Source of the DNA: Calliopsis andreniformis
Taxonomy: Eukaryota > Arthropoda > Insecta > Hymenoptera > Andrenidae
Assembly: GCF_051401765.1 (NCBI RefSeq)
Contig: NW_027480467.1
Location: forward strand, 2,480,001-2,544,000
Reading direction: 5' to 3'
DNA: 64,000 bases
The notes under the pieces are model-generated. The model saw only the letters and a program-made list of their open reading frames with translations. It was not told the origin of the DNA and searched no databases. Both the position numbers and the translations under genes were made by a program. Shown piece by piece: positions 39,701-53,478 of the stretch (positions are counted from its first letter, which is position 1; each line of letters begins with the position of its first letter).

Positions 39701-42360
39701 AATGTTCAATCCTCAATCCTCAATCCTCAATCTTCAATCCTCAATACTCAATCTTCAATCCTCAATCCTCAATCCTCAATCCTTAATCATCATTCTTCAA
39801 TCCTCAATACCCAATCCTCAATCTTCGGTCCTCAATCCTCAATCCCCAATTCTCAATCCTCAATCCTCAATCCTCAGACCTCAAACATCAATCCTCAACC
39901 GTCAGTCCTCGTCCTCAATCCTCAACACTCAATCCTAAATCCTCAATCTTCAATCGTCAATACTAGATCTTCAATCCTCACTCTTCAGTCCTCAATCCTC
40001 AATCCTCAATCCTCAATATTCCACACAACCCTCAACCATCAATCCTCAATACTCAACCATCAATACTCAAGCGTCAATCCTCAATCCTCAATCCTCAACC
40101 CTCAATCCTCAGTCCTCAAACCTCAATCCCGAATCCTCGACCCTGAATCCTCAATCTTCAGCCCTCAGTCCTCAACAATCAATTGTCAATCCTCAATCCT
40201 CAATAGAATATCCTCAATTCACAGTTTTCAATACTCAATCCCCATTCTTCAATCTTCAAATCTCAATCCACAAACATCAATTCCCATCACTCAACCCTGA
40301 ACACTAAGTCCTCAATATTCAATCCACAATCCTCAATCCTCAATCTTCAATCCTCAATCCTCAATCCTCAATCGTCATTACTCAATCCTCAATCGTCAAT
40401 CCTCAATCCCCAATCCTCAATCTTCAATCCTCAATCCTCAATCCTCAATCCTCAATAGCCAATCTTCAATCCTCAATACTCAATCTTCAATCCTCAATCA
40501 TCAATCCTCAGTCCTCAATCCTCAATCGTCAATCCTCAATCCTCAATCCTCAATTCTCAATCCTCAATCCTCAATCCTCAGACCTCAAACATCAATACTC
40601 AACCATCAGACCTCGTCCTCAATCCACAACCCTCAATCCTCAATCCTCAACCTTCAATCATCAATATTCAATCTTCAATCCTCAATCCTCAATCCTCAAT
40701 CCTCAATCCTCAATCCTCAATCCTCAATGTTCAATCCTCAATCCTCAATCCTCAATCTTCAATCCTCAACCCTCAATCCTCAATCCTCAATCCTCAAACC
40801 TCAATCCTCAGTCCTCAAACCACAATCTTCAATCCTCAACACTCAATCATCAATCTTCAATCCTCAATTCTCAATCTTCAATCCTCAAAGCTCAATCCTC
40901 AACATTCAATCCTCAATACTCAATCTTCAATCGTCAATCCTCAGTCCTCATCCTCAATCCTCAATCCTCAATCCTCAATCTTCAATCCTCAATACTCAAT
41001 ATTCAATCCTCAATCCTCAATCCTCAGACCTCAAACCTCAATTCTGAAACCTCAATCCTGAATCCTCAATCTTCAGCCCTCAGTCCTCAACAATCAGGTG
41101 ACAATCCTCAATCCTCAATAGAATATCCTCAATTCGCAGTTTTCGATACGCAATACTCAATCTGCAATCTTCAAATCTCTATCCACAAACATCAATTCTC
41201 ATCACTCAACAAATCTACACTCAGTCCTCAATGTTCAATCCTCAATCCTCAATCCTCAATCTTCAATCCTCAATACTCAATCTTCAATCCTCAATCCTCA
41301 ATCCTCAATCCTTAATCCTCATTCTTCAATCCTCAATACCCAATCCTCAATCTTCAGTCCTCAATCCTCAATCCCCAATTCTCAATCCTCAATCCTCAAT
41401 CCTCAGACCTCAAACATCAATCCTCAACCGTCAGTCCTCGTCCTCAATCCTCAACACTCAATCCTAAATCCTCAATCTTCAATCGTCAATACTAAATCTT
41501 CAATCCTCACTCTTCAGTCCTCAATCCTCAATCCTCAATCCTCAATATTCGACACAACCCTCAACCATCAATCCTCAATACTCAACCATCAATACTCAAG
41601 CGTCAATCCTCAATCCTCAATCCTCAACCCTCAATCCTCAGTCCTCAAACCTCAATCCCGAATCCTCAACCCTGAATCCTCAATCTTCAGCCCTCAGTCC
41701 TCAACAATCAATTGTCAATCCTCGATCCTCAATAGAATATCCTCAATTCACAGTTTTCAATACTCAGTCCCCATTCTTCAATCTTCAAATCTCAATCCAC
41801 AAACATCAATTCCCATCACTCAACCCTGAACACTAAGTCCTCAATATTCAATCCACAATCCTCAATCCTCAATCTTCAATCCTCAATCCTCAATCCTCAA
41901 TCGTCATTACTCAATCCTCAATCGTCAATCCTCAATCCCCAATCCTCAATCTTCAATCCTCAATCCTCAATCCTCAATCCTCAATCCTCAATAGCCAATC
42001 TTCAATCCTCAATACTCAATCTTCAATCCTCAATCATCAATCCTCAGTCCTCAATCCTCAATCGTCAATCCTCAATCCTCAATCCTCAATTCTCAATCCT
42101 CAATCCTCAATCCTCAGACCTCAAACATCAATACTCAACCATCAGACCTCGTCCTCAATCCACAAGCCTCAATCCTCAATCCTCAACCTTCAATCATCAA
42201 TATTCAATCTTCAATACTCAATCCTCAATCCTCAATCCTCAATCCTCAATCCTCAATCCTCAATGTTCAATCCTCAATCCTCAATCCTCAATCTTCAATC
42301 CTCAACCCTCAATCCTCAATCCTCAATCCTCAAACCTCAATCCTCAGTCCTCAAACCACA
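39290..42360. repeat. Two tandem ~1.53 kb units
   Basis: Unit 1 is about 39,290-40,825 and unit 2 about 40,826-42,360. Class A cores are at 39589 and 41117 (1,528 apart) and class E cores at 40202 and 41731 (1,529 apart). The one-base difference is accounted for by a compound change in unit 2 near 41,207: CAACAAATCTACAC replaces CAACCCTCTACAC. Unit 1 overlaps the end of the preceding 4.8 kb copy, so the tandem pair grew out of that copy's right end. Confidence 0.8.
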
Positions 42361-45300
42361 ATCCTGAATCCTCAATCCTGAAACCTCAATCTTCAGCTCT
42401 CAGTCCTGAACAATCAGTTGTCAATCCTCAATGCTCAATAGAATATCCTCAGTTCAGAGTTTTCCATACGCAATACTCAATCTGCAATCTTCAAATCTCT
42501 ATCCACAAACATCAATTCTCATCACTCAACCCTCAACACTCAGTCCCCAATCCTCAATCTTCAATCCTCAATCCTCAATCCTCAATCCCCAATCCTCAAT
42601 CTTCAATCCTTAATACTCAATCTTCAATGCTCAATCTTCAATCCTCAATCCTCAATCTTCAATCCTCAATCTTCAATCCTCAATACTCAATCATCAATCC
42701 TCAATGTTCAATCCGCAATACCCAATCCTCAATCCTCAGTCCTCAAACCTCAATCCTGAATCCTCAATCCTGAATCCTCAATCTTCAGACCTAAGTCCTC
42801 AACAATCAGTTGTCAATTCTCAATCCTCAATAGAATATCATCAATTCACAGATTTCAATACTCAATACTCAATCTGCAATCTTTAAATCTCTATCCACAA
42901 TCATCAATTCTCATCACTCAACCCTCAACACTCAGTCCCCAATCCTCAATCTTCAATCCTCAATCCTCAATACTCAATCCTCAATCCTCAATCCTCAATC
43001 TTCAATCCTCAATACTCAATCATCAATCCTCAATCCTCAATCCTCAAACCTCAATCCTCAACCCTCAATCGTCAGTCTTCAAACCTCAATACTCAATCTT
43101 CAATCCTCAATCCTGAATCCTCAATCCTCAAGCCTCATCCTTCAATCCTCAATACCCAATCCTCAATCTTCAATACTCAATCCTCAATCCTCAATTCTTA
43201 ATACTCAATCCTCAGTCCTCAGTCCTCAAACCTCAATCCTCAACGCTCAGCTCTCATCCTCGGTCCTCAATCCTCAATCCTCAATCCTCAATCCTCAATA
43301 TTCAATCCTCAATAATCAATCTTCAATCCTCAATCCTCAGTCCTCAAACCTCAATTCTGAATCCTCAATCCTGAATCCTCAATCTTCAGCCCTCAGTCCT
43401 CAACAATCAATTGTCAATCCTCAATCCTCAATATTCAATCCTCAATACTCAACCTTCAATCCTCAATCCGCAATCATCAATCCTCAATTCTCAATCGTCA
43501 GTCATCAATCCTCATACTTCAATACTCAATCGTCAATCCTCTGTCCTCAATCCTCAACCCTCAATCCTCGTTCCTCAATCCTCAATCCTCAACCCTCACT
43601 CCCCATCCGCAATTATCAATTCTCAATCCTGAATCCTCAATCCTCATTCTTCAATCCTCAATACCCAGTCCTCAATCTTCAATCCTACATCCTCAATCCT
43701 CAATTCTCAGTCCTCAATCCTCAGTCCTCAGTCCTCAAACCGCAATCCTCAACCCTCAGCCCTCATAGTCAATCCTCAATCCTCAATTCTCAATACTCAA
43801 TCTTCAATCCTCAATACTGAATCTTCAATCCTCAATCCTCAATCCTCAATTCTCAATCCTCAATACTCAGTCCTCAATCGTCAATCCTCAATCCTCAATC
43901 CTCAATCCTCAATCCTCAATCCTCAATCTTCTATCCTCAATACTCATTCTTCAATCCTCAACCCTCAATCCTCAATCCTTAATCCTCATTCTTCAATCCT
44001 CAATACCCAATCCTCAATCTTGAATCCTCAATCCTCAATCCTCAATTCTCGATCCTCAATCCTCAATCCTCAGAAATCAAACATCAATACTCAACCATCA
44101 GCCCTCGTCCTCAATCCACAGCACTCAATCCTCAATCCTCAATCTTCAATCATCAATATTCAATCTTCAGTACTCAATCATCAGTCCTCAATCCTCAATC
44201 CTCAATCCTAAATGTTCAATCCGTAATACCCAATCCTCAATCCTCAGTCCTCAAACCTCAATCCTCAATGTTCAATCCTCAATCCTCAATCCTCAATCTT
44301 CAATCCTCAATCATCAATCCTCAATCCTCAATCCTCAATCCTCAATCCTCAAACCTCAATCCTCAGTCCTCAAACCACAATCCTGAATCCTCAATCCTGA
44401 AACCTCAATCTTCAGCCCTCAGTCCTCAACAATCAGTCGTCAATCCTCAATCCTCAATAGAATATCCTCAGTTCAGAGTTTTCCATACGCAATACTCACT
44501 CTGCAATCTTCAAATCTCTATCCACAAACATCAATTCTCATCACTCAACCCTCAACACTCAGTCCCCAATCCTCAATCTTCAATCCTCAATCCTCAATCC
44601 TCAATCCCCAATCCTCAATCTTCAATCCTCAATCCTCAATCCTCAATCCTCATTTTTCAATCCTCAATACCCAATCCTCGGTCTTCAATCCTCAATCCTC
44701 AATCCTCAGTGTTCAATCCTCAATCCTCAATCCTCAATCATCAATCCTCAATCATCAATCCTCAAACCTCAATCCTCAGTCCTCAAACCACAATCCTGAA
44801 TCCTCAATCCTGAAACCTCAATCTTCAGCCCTCAGTCCTCAACAATCAGTCGTCAATCCTCAATCCTCAATAGAATATCATCAATTCACAGTTTTCAATA
44901 CTCAGTACTCAATCTGCAATCTTTAAATCTCTATCCACAAACATCAATTCTCATCTCTCAACCCTCAACACTCAGTCCTCAATCTACAATCCTCAATCCT
45001 CAATCCTCAAAGTTCAATCCTCAGGACTCAATTTTCAATCCTCAATCCTCAATTCTCAATCTTCAATCCTCAACCCTCAATCCTCAATCCTCAATATTCA
45101 ATCCTCAATCCTCAATCCTCAATCCTCATTCTTCAATCCTCAATACCCAATCCTCAATCTTCAATCCTCAATCCTGAATCCTCAATTCTCAATCCTCAAT
45201 CCTCAGTCCTCAGGCCTCAAACCTCAATCCTCAACCCTCAGCCCTCATAGTCAATCCTCAATCCTCAAACCTCAATCCTCAATCTTCAATCCTCAATACT

Positions 45301-46431
45301 GAATCTTCAATCCTCAATCCTCAATCCTCAATTATTAATCTTCAATACTCAATCCTCAATCGTCAATCCTCAATCCCCAATCCTTAATCTTCAATCCTCA
45401 ATCCTCAATCCTCTATCCACAATCCTCAATATTCAATCCTCAATACTCAATCTTCAATCCTCAATCCTCAATCCGCAATCCTCAATCCTCAATCCCCATT
45501 CCTCAATCCTCAATCCTCAATCCTCATTCTTCAATCCTCAATACCCAATCCTCAATCTTGAATCCTCAATACTCAATCCTCAATTCTCAATCCTCAATCC
45601 TCAATCCTCAGACCTCAAACATCAATACTCAACCCTGAGTCCTCGTCCTCAATCCTCAGCCCTCAATCCTCAATCCTCAATCTTCAATCATCAATATTCA
45701 ATCTTCAGTCCTCAATACCCAATCTTCAATCCTCAATCCGCAATCCTCTATCCTCAATCCTCAATGCTCAATCCTCAATCCTCAACCTTGAATCCTTAAT
45801 ACTCAATCTTCAATCCTCAATCCTCAATCCTCAGACCTCAAACCTCAATTCTGAATCCTCAATACTGAATCCTCAATCTTCAGCCCTCAGTCCTCAACAA
45901 TCAGGTGACAATCCTCAATCCGCAATAGAATATCCTCAATTCGCAGTTTTCGATACACAATACTCAATCTGCAACCTTCAAATCTCTATCCACGAACATC
46001 AATTCTCATCACTCAACCCTCAACACTCAGTCCTCAATGTTCAATCCTCAATCCTCAATCCTCAATCTTCAATCCTCAATACTCAATCTTCAATACTCAA
46101 TCCTCAATCCTCAATCCTCAGTCCTCATTCTTCAATCCTCAATACCCAATCCTCAATCTTCAATCCTCAATCCTCAATCCCCAGTTCTCAATCCTCAATC
46201 CTCAATCCTCAGACCTCAAACATCAATACTCAACCCTCAGGACTCGTCCTCAATCCACTACCCTCAATCCTCAATCCTCAATCTTCAATCATCAATATTC
46301 AATCTTCAATCCTCAATCCTCAATCCTCGATCCTCAATCCTCAATCCTCAATGTTCAGTCCTCAATACCCGATCCTCAATCTTCAATCCTCAGTCCTCAA
46401 TCCTCAATGTTCAATCCTCAATCCTCAATCC
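42260..46431. repeat. Tandem 4,172-base unit, copy 1
   Basis: Landmarks C 42437, B 42829, C 44456, chimeric 44869 and A 45924. The first four recur exactly 4,172 later and the last 4,067 later. The length 4,172 is 596 x 7, and I count seven 6-base units in it, whose phase shifts add up to one full heptamer; the arithmetic agrees. The unit also carries the half landmark near 43387 and the CACTCCCCATCCGCAATTATC block. Confidence 0.88.
44826..44979. repeat. Chimeric landmark (class C upstream, class B downstream)
   Basis: The upstream half has the class C/A opening (CAGCCCTCAGTCCTCAACAA, then CAATCCTCAATCC), but after AATAGAATATC it switches to class B bases (ATCAATTCACAG, CTTTAAATC). The same joint occurs at cores 44869, 49041, 52338, 52912, 56078 and 57462. 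A second joint, class C upstream with class A downstream, is at core 55044. The switch lies within roughly 25 bases around the core, where all classes are nearly identical, as expected for homologous exchange or gene conversion. These joints are found only beyond 44 kb. Confidence 0.8.
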
Positions 46432-49400
46432 TCAATCTTCAATCCTCAATCCTCAATCCTCAATCTTCAATCCTCAACCCTCAATCCTCAATCCTCAATC
46501 CTCAAACCTCAATCCTCAGTCCTCAAACCACAATCCTGAATCCTCAATCCTGAAACCTCAATCTTCAGCTCTCAGTCCTGAACAATCAGTTGTCAATCCT
46601 CAATGCTCAATAGAATATCCTCAGTTCAGAGTTTTCCATACGCAATACTCAATCTGCAATCTTCAAATCTCTATCCACAAACATCAATTCTCATCACTCA
46701 ACCCTCAACACTCAGTCCCCAATCCTCAATCTTCAATCCTCAATCCTCAATCCTCAATCCCCAATCCTCAATCTTCAATCCTTAATACTCAATCTTCAAT
46801 GCTCAATCTTCAATCCTCAATCCTCAATCTTCAATCCTCAATCTTCAATCCTCAATACTCAATCATCAATCCTCAATGTTCAATCCGCAATACCCAATCC
46901 TCAATCCTCAGTCCTCAAACCTCAATCCTGAATCCTCAATCCTGAATCCTCAATCTTCAGACCTAAGTCCTCAACAATCAGTTGTCAATTCTCAATCCTC
47001 AATAGAATATCATCAATTCACAGATTTCAATACTCAATACTCAATCTGCAATCTTTAAATCTCTATCCACAATCATCAATTCTCATCACTCAACCCTCAA
47101 CACTCAGTCCCCAATCCTCAATCTTCAATCCTCAATCCTCAATACTCAATCCTCAATCCTCAATCCTCAATCTTCAATCCTCAATACTCAATCATCAATC
47201 CTCAATCCTCAATCCTCAAACCTCAATCCTCAACCCTCAATCGTCAGTCTTCAAACCTCAATACTCAATCTTCAATCCTCAATCCTGAATCCTCAATCCT
47301 CAAGCCTCATCCTTCAATCCTCAATACCCAATCCTCAATCTTCAATACTCAATCCTCAATCCTCAATTCTTAATACTCAATCCTCAGTCCTCAGTCCTCA
47401 AACCTCAATCCTCAACGCTCAGCTCTCATCCTCGGTCCTCAATCCTCAATCCTCAATCCTCAATCCTCAATATTCAATCCTCAATAATCAATCTTCAATC
47501 CTCAATCCTCAGTCCTCAAACCTCAATTCTGAATCCTCAATCCTGAATCCTCAATCTTCAGCCCTCAGTCCTCAACAATCAATTGTCAATCCTCAATCCT
47601 CAATATTCAATCCTCAATACTCAACCTTCAATCCTCAATCCGCAATCATCAATCCTCAATTCTCAATCGTCAGTCATCAATCCTCATACTTCAATACTCA
47701 ATCGTCAATCCTCTGTCCTCAATCCTCAACCCTCAATCCTCGTTCCTCAATCCTCAATCCTCAACCCTCACTCCCCATCCGCAATTATCAATTCTCAATC
47801 CTGAATCCTCAATCCTCATTCTTCAATCCTCAATACCCAGTCCTCAATCTTCAATCCTACATCCTCAATCCTCAATTCTCAGTCCTCAATCCTCAGTCCT
47901 CAGTCCTCAAACCGCAATCCTCAACCCTCAGCCCTCATAGTCAATCCTCAATCCTCAATTCTCAATACTCAATCTTCAATCCTCAATACTGAATCTTCAA
48001 TCCTCAATCCTCAATCCTCAATTCTCAATCCTCAATACTCAGTCCTCAATCGTCAATCCTCAATCCTCAATCCTCAATCCTCAATCCTCAATCCTCAATC
48101 TTCTATCCTCAATACTCATTCTTCAATCCTCAACCCTCAATCCTCAATCCTTAATCCTCATTCTTCAATCCTCAATACCCAATCCTCAATCTTGAATCCT
48201 CAATCCTCAATCCTCAATTCTCGATCCTCAATCCTCAATCCTCAGAAATCAAACATCAATACTCAACCATCAGCCCTCGTCCTCAATCCACAGCACTCAA
48301 TCCTCAATCCTCAATCTTCAATCATCAATATTCAATCTTCAGTACTCAATCATCAGTCCTCAATCCTCAATCCTCAATCCTAAATGTTCAATCCGTAATA
48401 CCCAATCCTCAATCCTCAGTCCTCAAACCTCAATCCTCAATGTTCAATCCTCAATCCTCAATCCTCAATCTTCAATCCTCAATCATCAATCCTCAATCCT
48501 CAATCCTCAATCCTCAATCCTCAAACCTCAATCCTCAGTCCTCAAACCACAATCCTGAATCCTCAATCCTGAAACCTCAATCTTCAGCCCTCAGTCCTCA
48601 ACAATCAGTCGTCAATCCTCAATCCTCAATAGAATATCCTCAGTTCAGAGTTTTCCATACGCAATACTCACTCTGCAATCTTCAAATCTCTATCCACAAA
48701 CATCAATTCTCATCACTCAACCCTCAACACTCAGTCCCCAATCCTCAATCTTCAATCCTCAATCCTCAATCCTCAATCCCCAATCCTCAATCTTCAATCC
48801 TCAATCCTCAATCCTCAATCCTCATTCTTCAATCCTCAATACCCAATCCTCGGTCTTCAATCCTCAATCCTCAATCCTCAGTGTTCAATCCTCAATCCTC
48901 AATCCTCAATCATCAATCCTCAATCATCAATCCTCAAACCTCAATCCTCAGTCCTCAAACCACAATCCTGAATCCTCAATCCTGAAACCTCAATCTTCAG
49001 CCCTCAGTCCTCAACAATCAGTCGTCAATCCTCAATCCTCAATAGAATATCATCAATTCACAGTTTTCAATACTCAGTACTCAATCTGCAATCTTTAAAT
49101 CTCTATCCACAAACATCAATTCTCATCTCTCAACCCTCAACACTCAGTCCTCAATCTACAATCCTCAATCCTCAATCCTCAAAGTTCAATCCTCAGGACT
49201 CAATTTTCAATCCTCAATCCTCAATTCTCAATCTTCAATCCTCAACCCTCAATCCTCAATCCTCAATATTCAATCCTCAATCCTCAATCCTCAATCCTCA
49301 TTCTTCAATCCTCAATACCCAATCCTCAATCTTCAATCCTCAATCCTGAATCCTCAATTCTCAATCCTCAATCCTCAGTCCTCAGGCCTCAAACCTCAAT

Positions 49401-50520
49401 CCTCAACCCTCAGCCCTCATAGTCAATCCTCAATCCTCAAACCTCAATCCTCAATCTTCAATCCTCAATCCTCAATCCTCTATCCACAATCCTCAATATT
49501 CAATCCTCAATACTCAATCTTCAATCCTCAATCCTCAATCCGCAATCCTCAATCCTCAATCCCCATTCCTCAATCCTCAATCCTCAATCCTCATTCTTCA
49601 ATCCTCAATACCCAATCCTCAATCTTGAATCCTCAATACTCAATCCTCAATTCTCAATCCTCAATCCTCAATCCTCAGACCTCAAACATCAATACTCAAC
49701 CCTGAGTCCTCGTCCTCAATCCTCAGCCCTCAATCCTCAATCCTCAATCTTCAATCATCAATATTCAATCTTCAGTCCTCAATACCCAATCTTCAATCCT
49801 CAATCCGCAATCCTCTATCCTCAATCCTCAATGCTCAATCCTCAATCCTCAACCTTGAATCCTTAATACTCAATCTTCAATCCTCAATCCTCAATCCTCA
49901 GACCTCAAACCTCAATTCTGAATCCTCAATACTGAATCCTCAATCTTCAGCCCTCAGTCCTCAACAATCAGGTGACAATCCTCAATCCGCAATAGAATAT
50001 CCTCAATTCGCAGTTTTCGATACACAATACTCAATCTGCAACCTTCAAATCTCTATCCACGAACATCAATTCTCATCACTCAACCCTCAACACTCAGTCC
50101 TCAATGTTCAATCCTCAATCCTCAATCCTCAATCTTCAATCCTCAATACTCAATCTTCAATACTCAATCCTCAATCCTCAATCCTCAGTCCTCATTCTTC
50201 AATCCTCAATACCCAATCCTCAATCTTCAATCCTCAATCCTCAATCCCCAGTTCTCAATCCTCAATCCTCAATCCTCAGACCTCAAACATCAATACTCAA
50301 CCCTCAGGACTCGTCCTCAATCCACTACCCTCAATCCTCAATCCTCAATCTTCAATCATCAATATTCAATCTTCAATCCTCAATCCTCAATCCTCGATCC
50401 TCAATCCTCAATCCTCAATGTTCAGTCCTCAATACCCGATCCTCAATCTTCAATCCTCAGTCCTCAATCCTCAATGTTCAATCCTCAATCCTCAATCCTC
50501 AATCTTCAATCCTCAATCCT
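46432..50520. repeat. Tandem 4.07 kb unit, copy 2 with a 105-base deletion
   Basis: Landmarks C 46609, B 47001, C 48628, chimeric 49041 and A 49991. It lacks 105 bases (15 heptamers) relative to copy 1, in the run that at 45,290-45,400 holds CAATACTGAATCTTC and CAATTATTAATCTTC. The joint is near 49,455. The missing piece is flanked by similar CAATCTTCAATCCTCAATCC runs, as expected for slippage or exchange between them. Apart from this I saw very few differences (for example CATTTTTCAATCC at 44,651 against CATTCTTCAATCC at 48,823). Confidence 0.88.
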
Positions 50521-52330
50521 CAATCCTCAATCCTCAATCATCAATCCTCAAACCTCAGTCCTCAGTCCTCAAACCGCAATCCTGAATCCTCAATCCTGAA
50601 ACCTCAATCTTCAGCCCTCAGTCCTCAACAATCAGTTGTCAATCCTCAATCCTCAATAGAATATCCTCAGTTCAGAGTTTTCCATACGCAATACACAATC
50701 TGCAATCTTCAAATCTCTATCCACAAACATCAATTCTCATCACTCAACCCTCAACACTCAGTCCCCAATCCTCAATCTTCAATCCTCAATCCTCAATCCT
50801 CAATCACCAATCCTCAATCTTCAATCCTCAATCCTCATTCCTCAATACTCATTCTTCAATCCTCAATAACCAATCCTCAATCTTCAATCCTCAATCCTCA
50901 ATCCTCAATCGTCATTACTCAATCCTCAATCGTCAATCCTCAATCCCCAATCCTCAATCTTCAATCCTCAATCCTCAATCCTCAATCCTCAATAGTCAAT
51001 CTACAATCGTCAATACTCAATCTTCAATCCTCAATCATCAATCGTCAGTCCTCAATCCTCAATCGTCAATCCTCAATCCTCAATCCTCAATTCTCAATCC
51101 TCAATCCTCAATCCTCAGACCTCAAACATCAATACTCAACCATCAGACCTCCTCCTCAATCCACAACCCTCAATCCTCAATCCTCAACCCTCAATCATCA
51201 ATATTCAATATTCAATCCTCAATCCTCAATCCTCAATCCTCAATCCTCAATCCTCAATGTTCAATCCTCAATCCTCAATCCTCCATCTTCAATCCTCAAT
51301 CCTCAATCCTCAATCCTCAATCCTCAATCCTCAATCGTCAGTCCTCAAACCACAATCCTGAATCCTCAATCCTGAATCCTCTATCTTCAGCGCCCTGTCC
51401 TCAACAATTAGTTATCAATCCTCAATCCTCAATAGAATATCCTCAGTTCGGAGTTTTCCATACGCAATACTCAATCTGCAATCTTCAAATCTCTATCCAC
51501 AAACATCAATTCTCATCACTCAACCCTCAACACTCAGTCCCCAATCCTCAATCTACAATCCTCAATCCTCAATCCTCATTCCTCAATCCCCAATCCTTAA
51601 TCTTCAATCCTCAATCCTCAATCCTCAATCCACAATCCTCAATATTCAATCCTCAATACTCAATCGTCAATCCTCAATCCTCAATCCTCAATCTTCAATC
51701 CTCAATCCTCAATCCTCAATCCTCATTCTTCAATCCTCAATACCCAATCCTCAATCTTCAATCCTCAATCCTAAATCCTCAATTCTCAATCCTCAATCCT
51801 CAGTCCTCAGCCCTAAAACCTTAACCATCAACCCTCAGCCCTCATCCTCAATCCTCAATCCTCAACCTTCAATCCTCAATTCTCAATCTTCAATGCTCAA
51901 TCCTCTATCCTCAATTCTCAATCCTCAACCCTCTGTCCACAGTCCTCAAACCTCAATCATCAAACCTCAGCCCTCATCCTCAATCCTCAATCCTCAATCC
52001 TCAATCCTCAACCCTCAATCCTCAACACTCAATCCTCAGTCCTCAGTCCTCAATCCTCAATCCTCAACCCTCAGCCCTCATCGTCAATCCTCAATCCTCA
52101 ATGTTCAATCCTCAATACCCAATCCTCGGTCTTCAATCCTCAATCCTCAATCCTCAATGTTCAATCCTCAATCCTCAATCCTCAATCATCAATCCTCAAT
52201 TCTCAATCCTCAATCCTCAATCCTCAATCCTCAAACCTCAATCCTCAGTCCTCAAACCACAATCCTGAATCCTCAATCCTGAAACCTCAATCTTCAGCCC
52301 TCAGTCCTCAACAATCAGTTGTCAATCCTC
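50521..52330. repeat. Mosaic segment with class C landmarks
   Basis: Contains class C cores 50655 and 51431. The part from about 50,770 to 51,560 matches about 59,250-60,030 (offset near 8,470-8,484), including CAATAGTCAATCTACAATCGTC, CATTACTCAATCC (CATTAGTCAATCC in the partner) and the CAGCGCCCTGTCC subtype. About 51,700-52,080 matches the CCCTAAAACC / CTCTGTCCACAGTCC stretch near 33,090-33,400 and 37,580-37,900. Confidence 0.7.
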
Positions 52331-53478
52331 AATCCTCAATAGAATATCATCAATTCACAGTTTTCAATACTCAATACTCAATCTGCAATCTTTAAATCTC
52401 TATCCACAAACATCAATTCTCATCTCTCAACCCTCAACACTCAGTCCTCCATCTTCAATCCTCAATCCTCAATCCTCAAAGTTCAATCCTCAATACTCAA
52501 TTTTCAATCCTCAATCCTCAATTCTCAATCTTCAATCCTCAACCCTCAATCCTCAATCCTCAATATTCAATCCTCAATCCTCAATCCTCAATCCTCATTC
52601 TTCAATCCTCAATCCACAATCCTCAATATTCAATCCTCAATACTCAATCTTCAATCCTCAATCCTCAATCCTCAATCCTCAATTCTCAATCCTCATTCCT
52701 CAATCCTCAATCTTCAACCCTCAATACTCAATCTTCAGTCCTCAATCCTCAATCCTCAATCCTCAATCTTCAATCCTCATTCTTCAATCCTCAATCCTCA
52801 ATCCTCATTCTTCAATCCTCAATACCCAATCCTCAGTCTTGAGTCCTCAATCCTGAAACCTCAATCTTCAGCCCTCAGTCCTCAACAATCAGTTGTCAAT
52901 CCTCAATCCTCAATAGAATATCATCAATTCACAGTTTTCAATACTCAATACTCAATCTGCAATCTTTAAATCTCTATCCACAAACATCAATTCTCATCTC
53001 TCAACCCTCAACACTCAGTCCTCAATCTTCAATCCTCAATCCTCAATCCTCAAAGTTCAATCATCAATACTCAATTTTCAATCCTCAATCCTCAATTCTC
53101 AATCTTCAACCCTCAACCCTCAATCCTCAATCCTCAATATTCAATCCTCAATCCTCAATCCTCAATCCTCATTCTTCAATCCTCAATCCACAATCCTCAA
53201 TATTCAATCCTCAATACTCAATCTTCAATCCTCAATCCTCAATCCTCAATCCTCAATCCTCAATCCTCATTCCTCAATCCTCAATCTTCAACCCTCAATG
53301 CTCAATCTTCAGTCCACAATCCTCAATCCTCAATCCTCAATCCTCATTCTTCAATCCTCAATACCCAATCCTCAGTCTTGAATCCTCAATCCTCAATCCT
53401 CAATTCTCAATCCTCAATCCTAAATCCTCAGACCTCAAACATCAATACTCAACCCTCAGTCCTCGTCCTCAATCCACA
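52331..53478. repeat. Two tandem 574-base units with chimeric landmarks
   Basis: Chimeric C/B landmarks have cores at 52338 and 52912, 574 apart, which is exactly 82 heptamers. Both are followed by CAAAGTTCAATC and CAATTTTCAATCC, then a CAATCCACAATCCTCAATATTC run. The second unit then continues into a class B segment. The chimeric joint inside the landmark was present before the tandem duplication, because both units share it. Confidence 0.75.
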
